Source: Torreya grandis (taxonomy: Eukaryota; Streptophyta; Pinopsida; Cupressales; Taxaceae). Taken from it: 64,000 nucleotides of DNA. The translations under genes and the position numbers were made by a program. Positions 1 to 12,192 of the stretch are shown here, one piece after another (positions within the stretch are counted from its first letter, which is position 1; the number at the start of each line of letters is the position of its first letter). The notes under the pieces are model-generated. The model was given only the letters and a program-made list of their open reading frames with translations. It made no database searches and was not told the origin of the DNA. The stretch is from the NCBI GenBank assembly GCA_037957365.1, contig JARHVA010002127.1:1859001-1923000 (forward strand), read 5' to 3'.

Positions 1-124
1 AATGCTTAAAAAAAGGGTTAACTAGTTTTTGTAGGGAAAAAGGGTTGAAAGGAATAGGAATGAGGATGACGGGGGTTGCTCAAGGGATGAGCTCAAGTTA
101 AACATCAAGTGAATAATTACTTGG

Positions 125-1265
125 TTAACAGTAGAATGGTCATAGATGCAAGGCATTAAGAGGCTCAGGTTCTGGCTAGCCTTCGAGAGAAGACAGATGA
201 TAAGTGCCTGATCCATACTTGTGCATTATTATATCAGGTCCGAGCCAATTAGGAGCAAACTTGCCTCATTTTATTCTTTCCATACTGGTCACGTGTTGGT
301 TTTCTTTAAGAACAAGATCTCTAATTTTGAAATCTTGCTCTTTTATATTTTTGTTGTAGGCATGCTTGATGCAATCTTGGTAGATATGAAGATGATTAAG
401 ATCAGCAAGATGACGTTCGTCGAGTAACTCGAGTTGTGTTAATCGATCTTGACAAAATTCATCGTTAAAGAGTATCTCATTCAAGGAGATGTGAACAGAA
501 GGTATTTATACTTTAAGAGGCAAGAAAGCCTCAGTTCCATACACTAAGGAGAAAGGTGTAGCACCCGTAGGGGTTCGAATGCTAGTGCAGTAGGCCCACA
601 AAGCGAAGGGAATGTGAGTTTGCCAATCTCTTCCAGTGTCGTTGACCACCTTCATTAGGATTTTAGTTAAGATTTTGTTAGAAGCTTCTGCCTGTCCATT
701 TGCTTGTGGATAGTAAGGCGAAGAGAAGCTGAGTTTGATGCCAAAAGCATCGTAAAACTTTTGGATGATTTTGTTTTTAAAAGATTTGCCATTATCGGTG
801 ATTATCTTGTGAGGCACACTGAAACGACAGATGATGTGGTGGTTAATGAAGTCGATGATTTTTTTAGCTTTAGTGAAGATGAGGGGAACAACTTCCACCC
901 ATTTAGTAAAATATTCAGTCATTGTGATAATAGACTGATGTCAGAGAGATGAATGAGGGTTAATCTCACCAATTAGATCTAAACCCCATTGTGAAAAGGG
1001 CCATAAATCCTTAGCAACTTGTAAAGCATGGCTAGGGATGTGAAGTAGGTTAGCATGTTACTAGCATTTGATACAATGCCAAACATAGTCACTACAGTCT
1101 TGGTGAAGAGTGGGCCAATAATAGCCCAAGCAGAGGATGTGCTTTGCAACCGAGTTACCACTGAAATGTCCTCCACAAATCCCATCATGGACTTGTTTGA
1201 TGGCATGAGATGTCTTAGTGGTGGTTAGGCATCAGAGAAGGACGTCGTCAAAACCTCATTTTTAG
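125..1265 (-). pseudogene. Integrase of element A (broken)
   Basis: The integrase inserts the cDNA into the chromosome. The N-terminal zinc-binding module is visible near 1080-1200: VHDGICGGH supplies the two His and DYVWHCIKC the two Cys. The core keeps all three acidic positions: Asp in WGLDLIGEI, Asp in IITDNGKSF, and Glu in NGQAEASNK. The C-terminal part ends with KYGSGTYHLSSLEG, LNALHL and a stop (TAA) near 125. There is no chromodomain, as expected for Tat. Two stops follow the HHCC module, a frameshift separates segments near 480-510, and further stops lie in the C-terminal part. Seen directly: motifs and breaks. Inferred: inactivity. Confidence 0.88.
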
Positions 1266-1449
1266 AGAAGACCCCCTAACATAGTGTATCAAGCAGTACT
1301 CTTGATAAAAGCCCACCGTCCATTGCTAGAGAGGCCAGGAGGAATGATAGAATAAGTCAAGTAGTCAACAAGTTGTTTATACCAAACATCATGTGGACTA
1401 GAGTCGATATTACCAAAAAATTTGATGTCAGTTGAGATATATGAGGGCA

Positions 1450-1900
1450 ACACCAAATGGTGTACCATGACATAGATTCTTGAGGAAGCAGATGAAGATG
1501 GGATGTGTGAGGCGAGAGAGGCCATTGTGTTAGCAAACTTATTCGTAGAGCGAGGAACAGTTTGCAAGAGATAATGGTTGAAAGACCCTAACAATGTGTC
1601 AACATGATGTTTATATCATTGCAAAACTTTTTTTTATAAAGATATGAACCATTAATCTGATTAACGACTAGTTATGAGTCGCCAAAGATATTGATTGTCT
1701 TAATGCCCAAAAAAATGGTAGTTTGAAGTCCCAAAATTAAGGATTCATACTCAGCCATGTTATTGGTGCATTCAAAGTCAAGTTTGAAGGATAGAGGCAT
1801 GGGCTCACCCTCGTGAGGGATGAGTATGACCCCTGCACCCCCATTGAGTTGACATTTATATCCATCAAAGAACATTATCATTTTATAGGGGATGTCATCG
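1450..1900 (-). pseudogene. Archaeal-type RNase H (aRNH) of element A
   Basis: A second RNase H domain lies between the normal RNase H and the integrase. Visible blocks in order are MIMFFDGYK (first Asp), ECTNNMAEYESLILGL (Glu), INIFGDS (second Asp) and VPRSTNKFANTMASLAS. The family normally has Asp in the last block (AD), but here it is Asn. The TNN-AEYEAL-GL block is diagnostic of the aRNH acquired by Tat elements, where it is thought to help remove the RNA template and process primers. A stop and a frameshift near 1600-1675 separate the last block from the others. Confidence 0.85.
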
Positions 1901-1929
1901 GTGGATAGCATGGCGATAGACTCATCAAG

Positions 1930-2515
1930 AAATTCACAATTAGAGGTTTGGTTATCAGGTAAAGGGGCATTTGCTAGTTGGTCAGCGATCGTTTGCCCTT
2001 TTATAGACTTTTGTTGAATGAATTCCAAATCAAACTCAGTGAGAAGCATAAGCCAATGAGCCATATGTTGGTTTTGGTATGGCTTGGAATGCATGTATTT
2101 GAGTGGGTCAATGTGGGTGATGACGTAAGTCTTGTGGTTGAGGAGATAATGGCGGAGGTTGGAGGCGGAAAAGACTAATGCCAAGAAAAGTTTTTTGGTA
2201 TGAGTATACCGAGTTTCATAGTCAACGAGCATTCAGCTTATATAATAAACTGCTTGCTCATGATGTTGTTCGTCTTGATGTGCGATCATGGAACCTAAGG
2301 AATGATTTGTTGCCGAAATGTAAAGGTAGAAGGGTTGGTCATCTTTAGGTGGAATAAGGACTGGTGGGGAGACAAGATAATGTTTAAGAGCCTCAAAAGC
2401 CTCTTGGCAATCCTTATTCCAATTAAATGAGATGTCCTTCTTGAGGAGGTGATGGAAGGGTTGGCATCAGTCAAATAGCTGCGAGATGAAGCGACGAATA
2501 GATTGAAGCTTCCCT
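1930..2515 (-). pseudogene. RT connection and Ty3-type RNase H of element A
   Basis: This follows RT directly and degrades the RNA strand of the RNA-DNA hybrid. The visible blocks are YETRYTHTKKLFLALVFSAS, NLRHYLLNHKTYVITHIDPL, HMAHWLMLLTEFDLEFIQQ and KSIKGQTIADQLANAPL, the usual end of a gypsy RNase H. The connection segment (LFD, CQPFHHLLKKDISFNW) is readable but interrupted by stops near 2220-2500. The frame continues into the aRNH, giving the RNase H-aRNH order normal for Tat. Confidence 0.85.
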
Positions 2516-3250
2516 TACAGGCTGTGAAGTTGTTTTAGGTTAGTTGGTGGGGGCATCTTGAGTATGGCTTGAATCTTAGCTGGATCTACCTCAATGCCGT
2601 AGAGAGAAATGATGAAACCCAAAAGCTTCCCTGAGAGAACCCCAAAGATGCATTTCTTGGGGTTGAGTCGAATGTTATATTGTAGTAGGTGAGTGAATAT
2701 TGTTTTGAGAATGGTTAGGTGGTCATGGTGAAGTTTAGATTTCCCTAGCAGGTCATCCACATAGTCCTCCATGATTTTGTGGAGGAGATCATGAAAGATA
2801 TAAGTCATGGCGCATTGGTATGTAGCACCTACATTTTTGAGGACAAAAGGCAAGATCCTATAGCAGAATGTCCCCCATGGGGTGATGAAGGTGGTTTTAT
2901 GTTGATCTTCTGGAGTGATCAAGATTTGGTTATATCCTGAAAACTCATCCATGAGCGATAGCATCTCATGACCAACCGTAAGATCAACAAGTTGATCGAT
3001 GTTTGGCAAATGAAAGTCATCCTTTGGGCAAGCTAGGTTGAGGTCGTGATAGTTAGTACAAATTTGAATTCCCCCTATTGCTTTTGTGATAGGGACAATG
3101 TTTAACACCCATTGTAGATAATCAATGGGTTGGATAAATGAGACAGAGAGAAGACGTTGAAGCTCCTCTTTGATAATGAGTGCGACGTGAAGATGCATCT
3201 AGTGAAGCTTTTACCTGATAGGCTTAGCTTCATAGTTTGTGACGATGTTG
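2515..3250 (-). pseudogene. Reverse transcriptase of element A
   Basis: The RT copies element RNA into DNA. Readable blocks in order are EELQRLLSVSFIQPIDY, QWVLNIVPITKA, LNLACPKDDFHLPNIDQLVD, EMLSLMDEFSGYNQI, HKTTFITPWGTFCYR, VGATYQCAMTYIF and DYVDDLLGKS, then LNPKKCIFGVLSGKLLGF. The catalytic YVDD is intact, as is the first catalytic Asp in the SLMDEFSG block. About 227 codons are open without a stop, making this the best-preserved piece of element A. CPKDDFPLP is typical of Tat. Upstream the frame is lost near 3200. Confidence 0.9.
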
Positions 3251-4410
3251 TGGATGACAATATTGGGGTCAATACTAGGCATATCGCTATTGGACCAAGC
3301 AAAGGCTTTGCTATGTTCTATAAGGAATGTGATATAGTCGATTTATTCTTGGGCATCTAAAGATTGACCAATCTTTAAAATGTGAGGAACATTGGAAGAT
3401 GGGAGATTAATGTCAATAGTTGATTCATTTAACATAACCTGTGTTTTTGAAGGAAGTGATATTTATATGAAGGAGTCATCTATACCCATGTAGGTGAGTA
3501 TGGCATCATCGTCCAGGCATTGGATAGTGTTGATGCTAGAATATTCATCGTCTATCATGTCTAGATAAATGAGAGGAAGAGACCTTGATGCCTCACCTAG
3601 TTGATAGGTCAGGGGTTCCAAGTGAATGGTGTTTATGAAAAAAAAACTAAGAAGGATGGATACTGCCGAATTCATAAGTGAGGGTGGTTGAATAGGCGAG
3701 GTTAGAGGAGAATGCTCTATGACAGTTTCATGGCAAGGGATCTTAGAGGGTTTTGTAGGTTCTTCGAAACCCATGCCATGTTGTTTCTTGGCATTTTTTA
3801 TTGCCTCATCGTTTGGAGGTTCAATGGGCTTGTGGGGACATTGTTCATAATGCCCAAAGCCAAAACCCTTCCATGCACACTTATGAAGATAGGTGTGAGC
3901 AAAGCTAGGGTTGTCGAAAAAGGATAAATTTCAAGTGAATAGTCAGGGTGATGAGAGAGGATTTCCAACAGTAGGAGCCCGATCTAGCCCTCCATAGGTG
4001 AGATTAGTTTGGAGATCGAGAGGTCCATATGGGATGACCATTCTGATGCGATGGTTGTAGTTAGGGTGGTGATGAATTTTTCCATATTCATACAGAGTTT
4101 GGAACATGTCAAGGTTAAGAAAATGATAATCCCCAAGTGAAAGGCACTGGAAGGTATCTTCCATAGGATCTTTCGTGGTCACTTGAGGAGTAGGCGTAGG
4201 TGTGACTGGTGTTTGCAAGCTTGTTGAGGCTTCTATGAGTGGAAGTGGTGTTTAGGTGGATGTTTCCAAAGGGATGCAAACATCATTAGGTTGGTAGGTT
4301 GTGTTGCATGTTTTAAAGGAGGAAGGGTCAGTAGGAATGACATGAACCTGCCCCTCGTGTTCAAACTTGACACAACAATGTAACGTGGAAGGGACACAAG
4401 TCATGGCACA
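3250..4410 (-). pseudogene. Protease-RT spacer of element A
   Basis: About 1.15 kb of decayed coding sequence between protease and RT. It has no catalytic motif that I recognise, but short blocks are shared with the same place in element C. MEDTFQCLSLGDYHFL (about 4100-4170) matches MESTFHHLSLGKYHLL near 40080, and TIQCLDDDAILTYMG (about 3480-3530) matches a block near 40690-40735. Conservation between two copies shows it was coding sequence of the polyprotein. Its function is unknown. Confidence 0.6.
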
Positions 4411-4790
4411 TATCCAAGGTCATCCCAACAACATGTTATATTGGAACTCACCCTCAATGATATAGAAGAGTTCCAAAATTGTACATGGGCCAACATGAAC
4501 ATGCAAGACTATAGTGCCAACAGTAGTGGCGGTGGCATCGTTGAAAGAATGAAGAATTGCGTCAGTTTTTGACATGCAGTTCTTCAAAAGGGCTAGTGGA
4601 TCATATGCATGGGTAGAAATGATGTTGATACTAACACCTCCATCAATCATAACCCACTTAACACAAGTTTTATTGATGTAATCCATGATAAAGAGGATGT
4701 CATCTTGATCTTCCAAGTTGTAGACAGGAATCTCAAAATCACTGAAGGTGACGGAGGCAATGGTGGGTAACATTTTGACTAAAGCAGCCA
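4410..4790 (-). pseudogene. Aspartic protease of element A
   Basis: The retropepsin cleaves the polyprotein. The active-site block is WVMIDGGVSINIISTHAYD, the DGG-type site common in Tat elements (most retropepsins have DSGA or DTGA). Downstream, ELFYIIEGEFQYNMLLG carries the late hydrophobic strand and the LLG turn. The segment is open for about 117 codons. Element C has the same domain at 39541-39795 with VMIDGGDSINIISSHAY. Confidence 0.82.
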
Positions 4791-4824
4791 GTGGTTGGGG
4801 GTCTTCAGGTTAGACCTCCACTAC

Positions 4825-7090
4825 CTATAAATATTTGATCAAGGCTTGGTGATGTTGTAGAGAGCTTTGTATTAGGTCATAAAAAGACATCTTCATAGGG
4901 GTTTGGTGAAGTTGTTTCACCATGGAGTCGCGAACTACCCTCGAAGATGTTGGTTGAGATGTGCCCAAGTTAGAAATCTTGGGCTTTGGTGGTGGAGAGG
5001 GCCTAGCAAATGGATATGTCCAAGGGGTAGAAGCCTTCTCTTTTCCTTTATCCTTTAGGTTTTGGGACCTAGTGGCCACATTAATAGTGTTGATTTCAAA
5101 TAAAGAGGGAGAAGGTGGTAGAGGGACCATAATCTCGCGTTGGGATCCCGATTCAAGTGAGGAGGTTTGGGAGGCATGGGGTGGTATCGGTAGTTTGTCA
5201 AAAGGGTGGTCAAGATAATCCTCAATGAGAAGGGTGTCCTTTTCTAGATGTTGGTGAAGGATAAGCTTAAGAGCATAGCAACTCTCAGTATCATGCCTAG
5301 GTGTGCGATGATACAAGCAAATTTGAGTGTCGTCGAACCAAGATAGTTTTGATCTGAGAGGTCGGTATGGCTTAATGGGTGGGAGAATGATGCTAGAAGA
5401 CTACAAAAATTGGCATAATAGTGAAGCATAGGAACCCACTAATGGGTCTACACTCATTGTTGCAGTAGGGGTTGACAACTTCTATTTAGGAGTTATAGGG
5501 GGAGTTTTTCGTACCACCTTTTTGGTTGGTGGTGTGGCCACACACGTAAATGGAACTTTCTTAATGAGAGGTGTCAAATTTCTTGGAGGAAATATGTTTC
5601 TGACAGGTAGAGGGAGTAATGGAGGTAGTTTGTCTTTGTGAGGTGTTGGAATAGGGAGCACTCCTGTTAAAGTGGAAGGATGTGGACCCAAGATAGAGGG
5701 CAATGGTGAAGGTGGGGGAGGAATAGACCGATGTGGTTTAGCAGCCTCCTTTAGTATGGTGTGAGGACCACTACTGTGTAGGGTGAGGTTTAAATCTAAC
5801 TTCACTTGTGGGTGAGTTAGGTTTGATACAGGGCGAACACTGAGAGATCTAATCTATTTCAACATGGTGGATGCCTATGAGGGTTTGGATTCAGACATGG
5901 AAGGCTGAGCTTTTAATGATTTAGAAATGGAAACTTGATCCTTGTCAAAGACTTTAGGGTAAATCATCGTGAAAGGGTTGGCAGTATAAGGTGAAGCAGG
6001 ATGTGTAGGATAAGGAGCCCTAAGTCGCTCCTATAATGCCTCATACTCTAGGTTCCTAGAATGGAGGAATCCTAAGTTTTCTGCCAATCCAGAGAAGGGT
6101 TTAGATGATGTCGCATGAGGCCTTACAGTCAGTCCTTCAGAGGATTTGGGTGATTGTGAGAGTGGAAACATGTTGGATGTAGCAATCACAGGCCAAAGGT
6201 GAGAGATAACCATCACTGGATCTTCCTCAGCCGAAGTGGGTGAGGTGGTGAGTTCTTCTCTTGGCAGAGAAGGGATTGGAGAATTTGGCTCTTCAAGTGG
6301 ATAGAGTGCAGGGATGATCATGCCTTCCATGTGTGGTCTAAGAGCATGGAAAGTATGATCCTCCATTGGTAATAAGAAGGATAAGGGTGGGGCCACTGAC
6401 GTTGGTACCATCAAAGCATCCTCCAATATGGGAGAGGTCAAAGTAGACTCTCCTACGTGTGAAAGGGGGTTGGATGGAGGACTATCCTCCATCGGTGGAG
6501 GAAAATAGGAGAGGAAGGCTCCTTTAAAGGGTGAAGTAGAGGGATGATGGCCCCTTATTCATGAGGGTGTGGGGTATGAATGGTAAATTATTCCAATGGT
6601 AGAAGAAGAGGGAAGGTGGGGGCAAGAGGAACAAGTAATACAGGATCCTCACAAGGTAGAAGAATGGGTAGAGGAGGTGTTTGATGTTGTGGGGGTGATA
6701 CAGGTGAAACAGGTTCATCCACGCGAGGAAGAGAGCGAGGCAAAGGGAGCTCTTCATTGCGTGGGGGTGGTATGTGTAAAATAGGCTCTTCTACCCATGG
6801 TGGAGAAATGGGTTGACCAACCTCTTCAGATTGTGGGAGAGGTTGGATAGGAATGAAAGGAAAGACCGTGTTGACCGTGCGTATGTTGCATTCTTGAGGG
6901 TCATCGACCATGGTCTAAACATTGTTCTGACTTGGGGGATGGTTGGGAAATGGTTGCCTAAATACATCCATGTTTTAGTTGGTCGGTGCATTAAGGTTAT
7001 CTAAAACAAGGTCCCCTTAGTCTAACATGTCTTGAACAATGTTTTTAAGGGGTTTGCAATTATCCGTGTCATGACCCTTGACACGATGAT
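4825..7090 (-). pseudogene. Gag C-terminal region: two zinc knuckles and a proline-rich linker
   Basis: This region lies between capsid and protease. A first knuckle near 7040-7090 reads FCNYHRVKGHDTDNC. A second, near 5260-5325, reads CLYHRTPRHDTESC. Both have the C-x2-H-x4-H-x4-C spacing, a variant of the gag zinc knuckle that binds RNA. About 1.7 kb of Pro/Ser-rich sequence separates them, for example SIPPPPSPLPSILGP near 5690-5730, read through several frame changes. Element C has the same arrangement (about 37390 and 38870). The linker function is unknown. Confidence 0.65.
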
Positions 7091-8824
7091 AGTTACAAAA
7101 TTTGGTTTCCCTATACCATGCAGGGATGGCTCGTCAGGGGTCAAATTAGATAGGAGGTCAGATTTGAGGGAGGTTGAGGACTCCATGCTTCACTAATTTA
7201 TCCAATATGGAAGCATACGATTCTCCTATTGGAGTGTATCATCACTATTCATATCGTTGTTGGAATTGTCTTGTGATGTTTTGCAAGTGGAGGGCTTAGA
7301 TTGGTTGGTTGTGGTAGAAGATGGTGACCTAAAGACCACAGCATTCACCGATCCCTTGGACTTTGGGTGGGAAGAAGAAAGTTTGAAAGAAGGGTCATTG
7401 GGTTTTGCGTTGGTATTTTTGTTGCGTAATTTGACCCTGTCTTCTTTGATTTCGTGGAGTTCAAGCTTTTGGGCCATAGTGGAAGCTTCATCAAATGTGC
7501 AGAAAGTTTGAACCCACAGAGTGGATGAGATGTGCTTAGCACATGCTCTTGAAAAGAGCTCAATGAGCTCAGGTTGAGGTAGTGAGAAGGAGAGTTGGTT
7601 GATCAAACTTCTCCAATGGGCGACGAAGTCAGCTATTGACTCATCCTCAAATTGTCTAATGGAATAAAGGTCTGTGATGGAGACCTTCTTGGTAATATTG
7701 ATTGAGAAATGATCAAGGAATAGCTGAGTGAGTTGAATGAAGGTGAAGAGAGAATGATTGGTAATGGAGTTATACCAGTCAAGGGCAGCGCAATAAAGGG
7801 ACAGGGAATGTGCGAAGTAATAACACATCATCGTGCGCTATGAGGTAGAAAGCATGTCTAAACCCTCATAAATGTTGTTTTGGGTCCTCTTTACTCTGAA
7901 AGTGAGTAAATTTTGGGAGTTCCCACTAGATAGGGTATGGTCGAATAGGAACTGAAGGGTGGATAGGTTCATTGTAGATTTGTTCATACGAAAGAACAAT
8001 CTTCGAAGTTGAAACAGATGTCTCAAGGTTGGACATCTTATCCATCAGCATCTTAATTAGATCAGCAAATGGATTGGCATGAGGGCACCCCCTAAGTTAT
8101 AGGGTACCTGGAGGGTCTTGGAAGGGGCGTGTGATGTACTTGGTTGCATTTGTGTAGGTGCAACATATTGATAGTTCATCAAAGGGGCTGATGTCGAGGC
8201 CAAGGGGGCTTGTGCTGCGAAGTTGGAGGGCATAACTTGACTAGATGCCGCTAAGGGTGGTTGAATGGCGGTGACACTAGTTAAAGGATAAGTGGTCACT
8301 CTCATGTTTATAGGTGCAAGAGTGGATGGGATATAGACAATTAAGTTATGGAAAGGTGTCGAACTTGGTTGAATTGTTTACATTTGAGGGGGTATGGAAA
8401 CCCCAATGGAGGTAGGGCAAGAAAGGATAAAAAGAGAGGCCAAATCTTGAACATTGGCCATGGTTGGGTTACTGGTCGAGGCAATGGCCTGAGTGACCAT
8501 AGGTTGGGTAGTGGATGTTGTTGATATCATTGCCACTTCAACCAAAGAAGTTGGCATCCCATAAATAGGATTACCCAAAGGATCTTGTGTTTGGCTTCTA
8601 ACGAGATGATGTTGGAGAGCCTTGACGTTGTGGTCAAGGAATCTCTCAAAATCTTGATCCCCTTCAGGAACAATAGGAGGTTGATTGAGGGTAGGTTGGA
8701 TAGGAGTGTGCTTGGTGTCTGAAGTATACTCCATTAGATGACTTGGCATGAAGGGCGAAGGTGGGAGTGGCTGTTGACTCATGTGGTCAACAAGGAATTT
8801 GGCTTGACTGCGTGTCAGGACCAT
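7090..8824 (-). pseudogene. Gag capsid region of element A
   Basis: The probable start is the ATG at 8824 in MVLTRSQAKFLVDHM, chosen because element C has an ATG with MVLTR at 35606. A Pro/Gln-rich N-terminal arm follows. The capsid core at 7226-7831 is open for 201 codons and contains LDWYNSI, LTQLFLDHFSIN, VSITDLYSIRQFEDESIADF, HWRSLINQL and ELFSRACAKHIS, the retrotransposon gag pattern. Gag forms the virus-like particle in the cytoplasm. Frameshifts near 7840-8380 split the arm from the core. Confidence 0.83.
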
Positions 8825-9971
8825 CCAAGGTGAAAGGGGTTCAAGTTCCAAAAACTATGTGTTTTAGTTTCATAAAACTATAACTTGTGTTAAACAACAA
8901 GAATTTGGGTTTTGAGCTTGCTGTTTGGAATTTTATTTATTTATTTATTGATAGTGATTGATGTCAGTTGTTTAACTGATATCAATTAGAAAATTTTGCT
9001 GACGTCGATCAGTTAACCGATGTTGGTGAAGGTTTTGTTGCCGATGTCGGTGGAGAAACTGATGTCAGTTTTTATGTAATTCTAGAAACATAGAAGATTG
9101 ATAGTTTTTGGAATAAGAAGATATTCTGAGTTGTTTTGGACTTCAAAATGGTACGACCTTACCAGATCAAACACAGATAAAACTAGCAAAATAGATGATT
9201 AGGCAAGCAACCTCTAAAACATTATATTCCTAGGAATGAGTTTTAAAGTCATGGTGGCTTATGCCTTAAGAGAATGTGTTGGGAGTTGGGCTTGTAGAAC
9301 AGGTCCTAAGGAGGAAGTCTATGGTTGGTTTTAGGTTGTGTTATGGTGCTCAAAGATATCTGTGTTAGGGTCAGTACGTGGCCTAGTGCTGGGGCTTGCT
9401 CCCTTCACTTCACGAACCCAGAGCTGAGTTGGGCCGCTTAGCCAAAATATACCTTCCCTATAGTTTATACTCTGCCAGAGAACAGAGTGGGTCCTCCTCT
9501 TGGTGGTGAAATCCAAGTAGGATCGCCGGGTGAGGTAAGGTATCCGCTAGGTGATGAAATCCTAGATGGGCCTTGTCTTAAGTAATTTTATGTGTTTGAT
9601 TTGAAGTGATTGTGGTTTGGTTGTGTCACATTTGTGCACTAAGATTCATTAATAATGCTTTAATTACTAAGTGGGCTAAGTATGCATCCAAGCAAGAAAT
9701 GAAATGTAGTAGTTTTTAACCCAAATCGAAATATGTTATTCAAATGCAAACAAATGGAGAAGAGGTAAAGAGTATGAGTTTTTCACTACTCTATGATCCA
9801 TGCAAGAAGTAACAAGAAGAAAAAGAGATGTTATTTTTAACCTCTGCTAATGATTTCCTTTTGAAACAAAAAGATAGAAGCGGGGATGCAAGAAGTGAAT
9901 ATTTTTCTAATGCATCTACATGAAAATTTGATTTTTAAAAGAAGAAGAATGAACCCAAGGAAAACTCCAAG
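8825..9971 (-). other. 5' leader of element A
   Basis: Untranslated leader between primer-binding site and gag. A block at about 9330-9580 on the minus strand (TAGGATTTCATCACCTAGCG, GATCCTACTTGGA, CCAACTCAGCTCT) is shared with the element C leader at 35150-35400, although the LTRs of the two elements are unlike. The part nearest gag (8950-9075) holds several copies of a 12-bp palindrome-like motif (ACCGATGTCGGT and decayed forms) that is also present in the LTR. Confidence 0.65.
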
Positions 9972-9990
9972 TGTCCCATCGGGCGTGCCA
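9972..9990 (-). promoter_or_regulatory. Primer-binding site of element A
   Basis: On the minus strand, TGGCACGCCCGATGGGACA starts three bases after the LTR end. Position next to the LTR, the opening TGG (pairs with tRNA CCA), and the matching site in element C (34896-34914) support it. I cannot name the tRNA. Confidence 0.75.
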
Positions 9991-9993
9991 GAA

Positions 9994-11462
9994 TGTTTCT
10001 CTAAATTTTTAGTAATTACATTCAAATGAGAAAGAAACTAAGGTTAAGAGGTTATGGGTTTGATGCTACCCGGATTTAGGGTGCACCGTATCCAAGCCTT
10101 ATGGGAGCTCCTCTTTGGCTGTGGAGGAAACACCTGCAGTAAGAATGAAACTTAAACAAGAAAAATGTTAGAAGAGGATATGGTGGAATGCCAAGCTATG
10201 CACTTGGTCCCAGAGGTGTGAAGCTCCTTAAGGGATGACAGTCCACTATTTAAAGATAAAAGTATTGTAAAGGAAGAAATGATAAAATGATTAAAGAAAT
10301 AGAAAAGTAGATGGTGTGTACCTGTTTCTTGCAGTCTGTGCACCTCAGAATGCTACAGAAGGCTGGTTGAAGGTTCTGTCTGGTCTAGATGGGCTGTTTG
10401 GATGGCTTTCTAGTTTGTTGGTTCAAAACACAGTCATCAACGTCAGTGGGTCTGCCAAGGTCGGTTGAGTTAATGGTGTCGACATCGATTGAGTTGCCGA
10501 TGTCAGTTGGGGTTGTTGACCTTGGATGGTTTTTAGAGTATTTCTAGGATAGACAGAGGGGTTTCTAGAAGTTTAGAGGTTGATACAAGGTTACGAGAAG
10601 GTGAATGAGGTCTGAGAAAGGGAATAAGTGGAGGATTGGTGTGAAAAGGGGGTGAGAACAAAGGGGAAGGCCTTTCAGCCCCTCCACGGAAGAATTCAGA
10701 CCTCTTGACAGTATTTAAAAATAGCAATGAAAACTAATTGACAATATATTCTAAAACACTGAAATGAAAACCAGAGTACTTAGCTTTATAGGGTGAAGAA
10801 CCAGAGGTGTCAGAATAGTGATTCCCATTGTGGCTAATGTGACCAGTGTTATGAGCCAATGAAGTGAACATGGATTTCTTCAATTTAGTAGCTCGAGGTC
10901 CTCATACAATCTTTCAATCCAGTCTCTGGAATGATTTATGCAAAGCTTCGATAGCCAGGAGAATGATAGTCAAGTTTTGATGCTTGAAATCTTAGATTAT
11001 GCATGTGAATCTGTGAAAAGGTGGGGGCTAGCTCAATGTTAGAGCTTGGCTTATGTAACTGACGTTGGTGATCCCATCGGCGTCGGCCATGGATTGACCA
11101 ATGTCAGTGGAGAGAGAATAGGTAAAAGGGCTATTTTTAGCTCTTTGCCCATTTTCTCCACCCGCCAAGTGCCTTTTTCATTGGAGAACAGTCAAAACAA
11201 GGGATTATGAGGCACGAGAGTTGGTTAGGGAGTTAAGATGGGGTGAGAATAAGACATGGGTAGTTAGGATTTGGAGGACCTAGTCTCAAGTTGACTCATA
11301 GGCTAAGAAATGGTCTTAGGGTGAGGTGTCTAGGTGAGGTGTCCAAGGTGAGGTAATTAATTTTAAATAAGTAGTTTTTAAATAAGGTGTGCAATTGTGG
11401 GTTAGGTGTGTTAACGTTTAAAAGGAGACAAAGGGGGGGTTGACATGATATTGATGTCTACA
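9994..11462 (-). repeat. 5' LTR of element A
   Basis: The LTR reads TGTAGACATC at its start (11462) and ends in ACA at 9994, followed by the primer-binding site. It is 1469 bp. No second copy is in the window, so the boundary at 11462 rests on the TGTAGACA start, which is identical to the first eight bases of the element C LTR. The LTR contains two clusters of palindrome-like motifs (about 10436-10520 and 11055-11112). Confidence 0.75.
10436..10520. repeat. Palindrome cluster in element A LTR
   Basis: Several diverged copies of a motif around ACCGACGTCGGT lie here, for example GTCGACATCGATT and GCCGATGTCAGTT. A second group is at 11055-11112 (CTGACGTTGGT, CATCGGCGTCGGCC, CCAATGTCAG). See the finding on arrays shared between elements. 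Confidence 0.55.
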
Positions 11463-12099
11463 ATATTCTAGCATAGGATGGTATTCACGATGTTTTCAAT
11501 GTGATCTCCTCAAGCAATATTATGAGTATACATTTGAATCTGAGTTTACTATCAATTATCGTGCATATATTTTTCTTATTTTTCAACTTCCACTAGATGC
11601 AAAAGTTTTTGACACAAAAACTTACCAGACCTTCCATGTTTCTTCTACTTCATATATTTTTTGGAAACAAGTTTATCATCCACATCATACCAAATCAATT
11701 TTTCAATAAAAAATATCTCATATTTTCCTTTTTTTTTAGAGAGCGTTGGAATCCAATTATTTAATTGTCTATATAAACAATGAGGATTCATAGAGGGCAC
11801 ATAACATATTATATATGATAGTATTATCTAATGTAGTTTATAATCCAACTTGTGTAACTATGGATAGTCATAGTCCACATCATCAATAATATTATCTCCT
11901 ATAGTTTATGATTCATCTCATATAATTATGTATATTCATCATGATTAAAGTCTCTTAGTGAATTAAGTCATTGAGTTAGTCTTTTAGTTTGTAACATTCT
12001 CTTTAGTAGTTACTTGAGTCACTATAACATTTTTCATATTAGAGACACATTTTTAACTAATTTCTAATTTCTATAGATTTTAGTTGTTATTAGTTACAA

Positions 12100-12104
<5 letters not shown>

Positions 12105-12189
<85 letters not shown>
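12105..12189. repeat. (AT)n microsatellite
   Basis: Uninterrupted alternating AT for about 85 bases, about 42 units. Confidence 0.97.

Positions 12190-12192
<3 letters not shown>

Larger units (their letters stand above)
1..11462 (-). mobile_element. Element A: Ty3/gypsy LTR retrotransposon, Tat type, truncated by the window edge
   Basis: A decayed retrotransposon on the minus strand. Reading leftwards it has a 5' LTR (11462 to 9994), a primer-binding site, a leader, gag, protease, RT, RNase H, a second archaeal-type RNase H and integrase. Pol ends at a stop near 125; the 3' tail and 3' LTR lie outside the window. The second RNase H and the integrase block RTPTGATPFSLVYGTEAFLP place it in the Tat lineage. 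Several frameshifts and stops break every gene, so it cannot make its own proteins. Its gag, protease and RT are close relatives of those of element C (33528-50267). Confidence 0.9.

Noticed and set aside
704..952. Plus-strand open frame of 82 codons
   Set aside because: It is the opposite strand of the element A integrase, whose motifs are clear on the minus strand.
979..1206. Minus-strand open frame of 75 codons beginning MPSNKSMM
   Set aside because: Another frame holds the integrase HHCC module (VHDGICGGH...CIKC), so this is a shadow.
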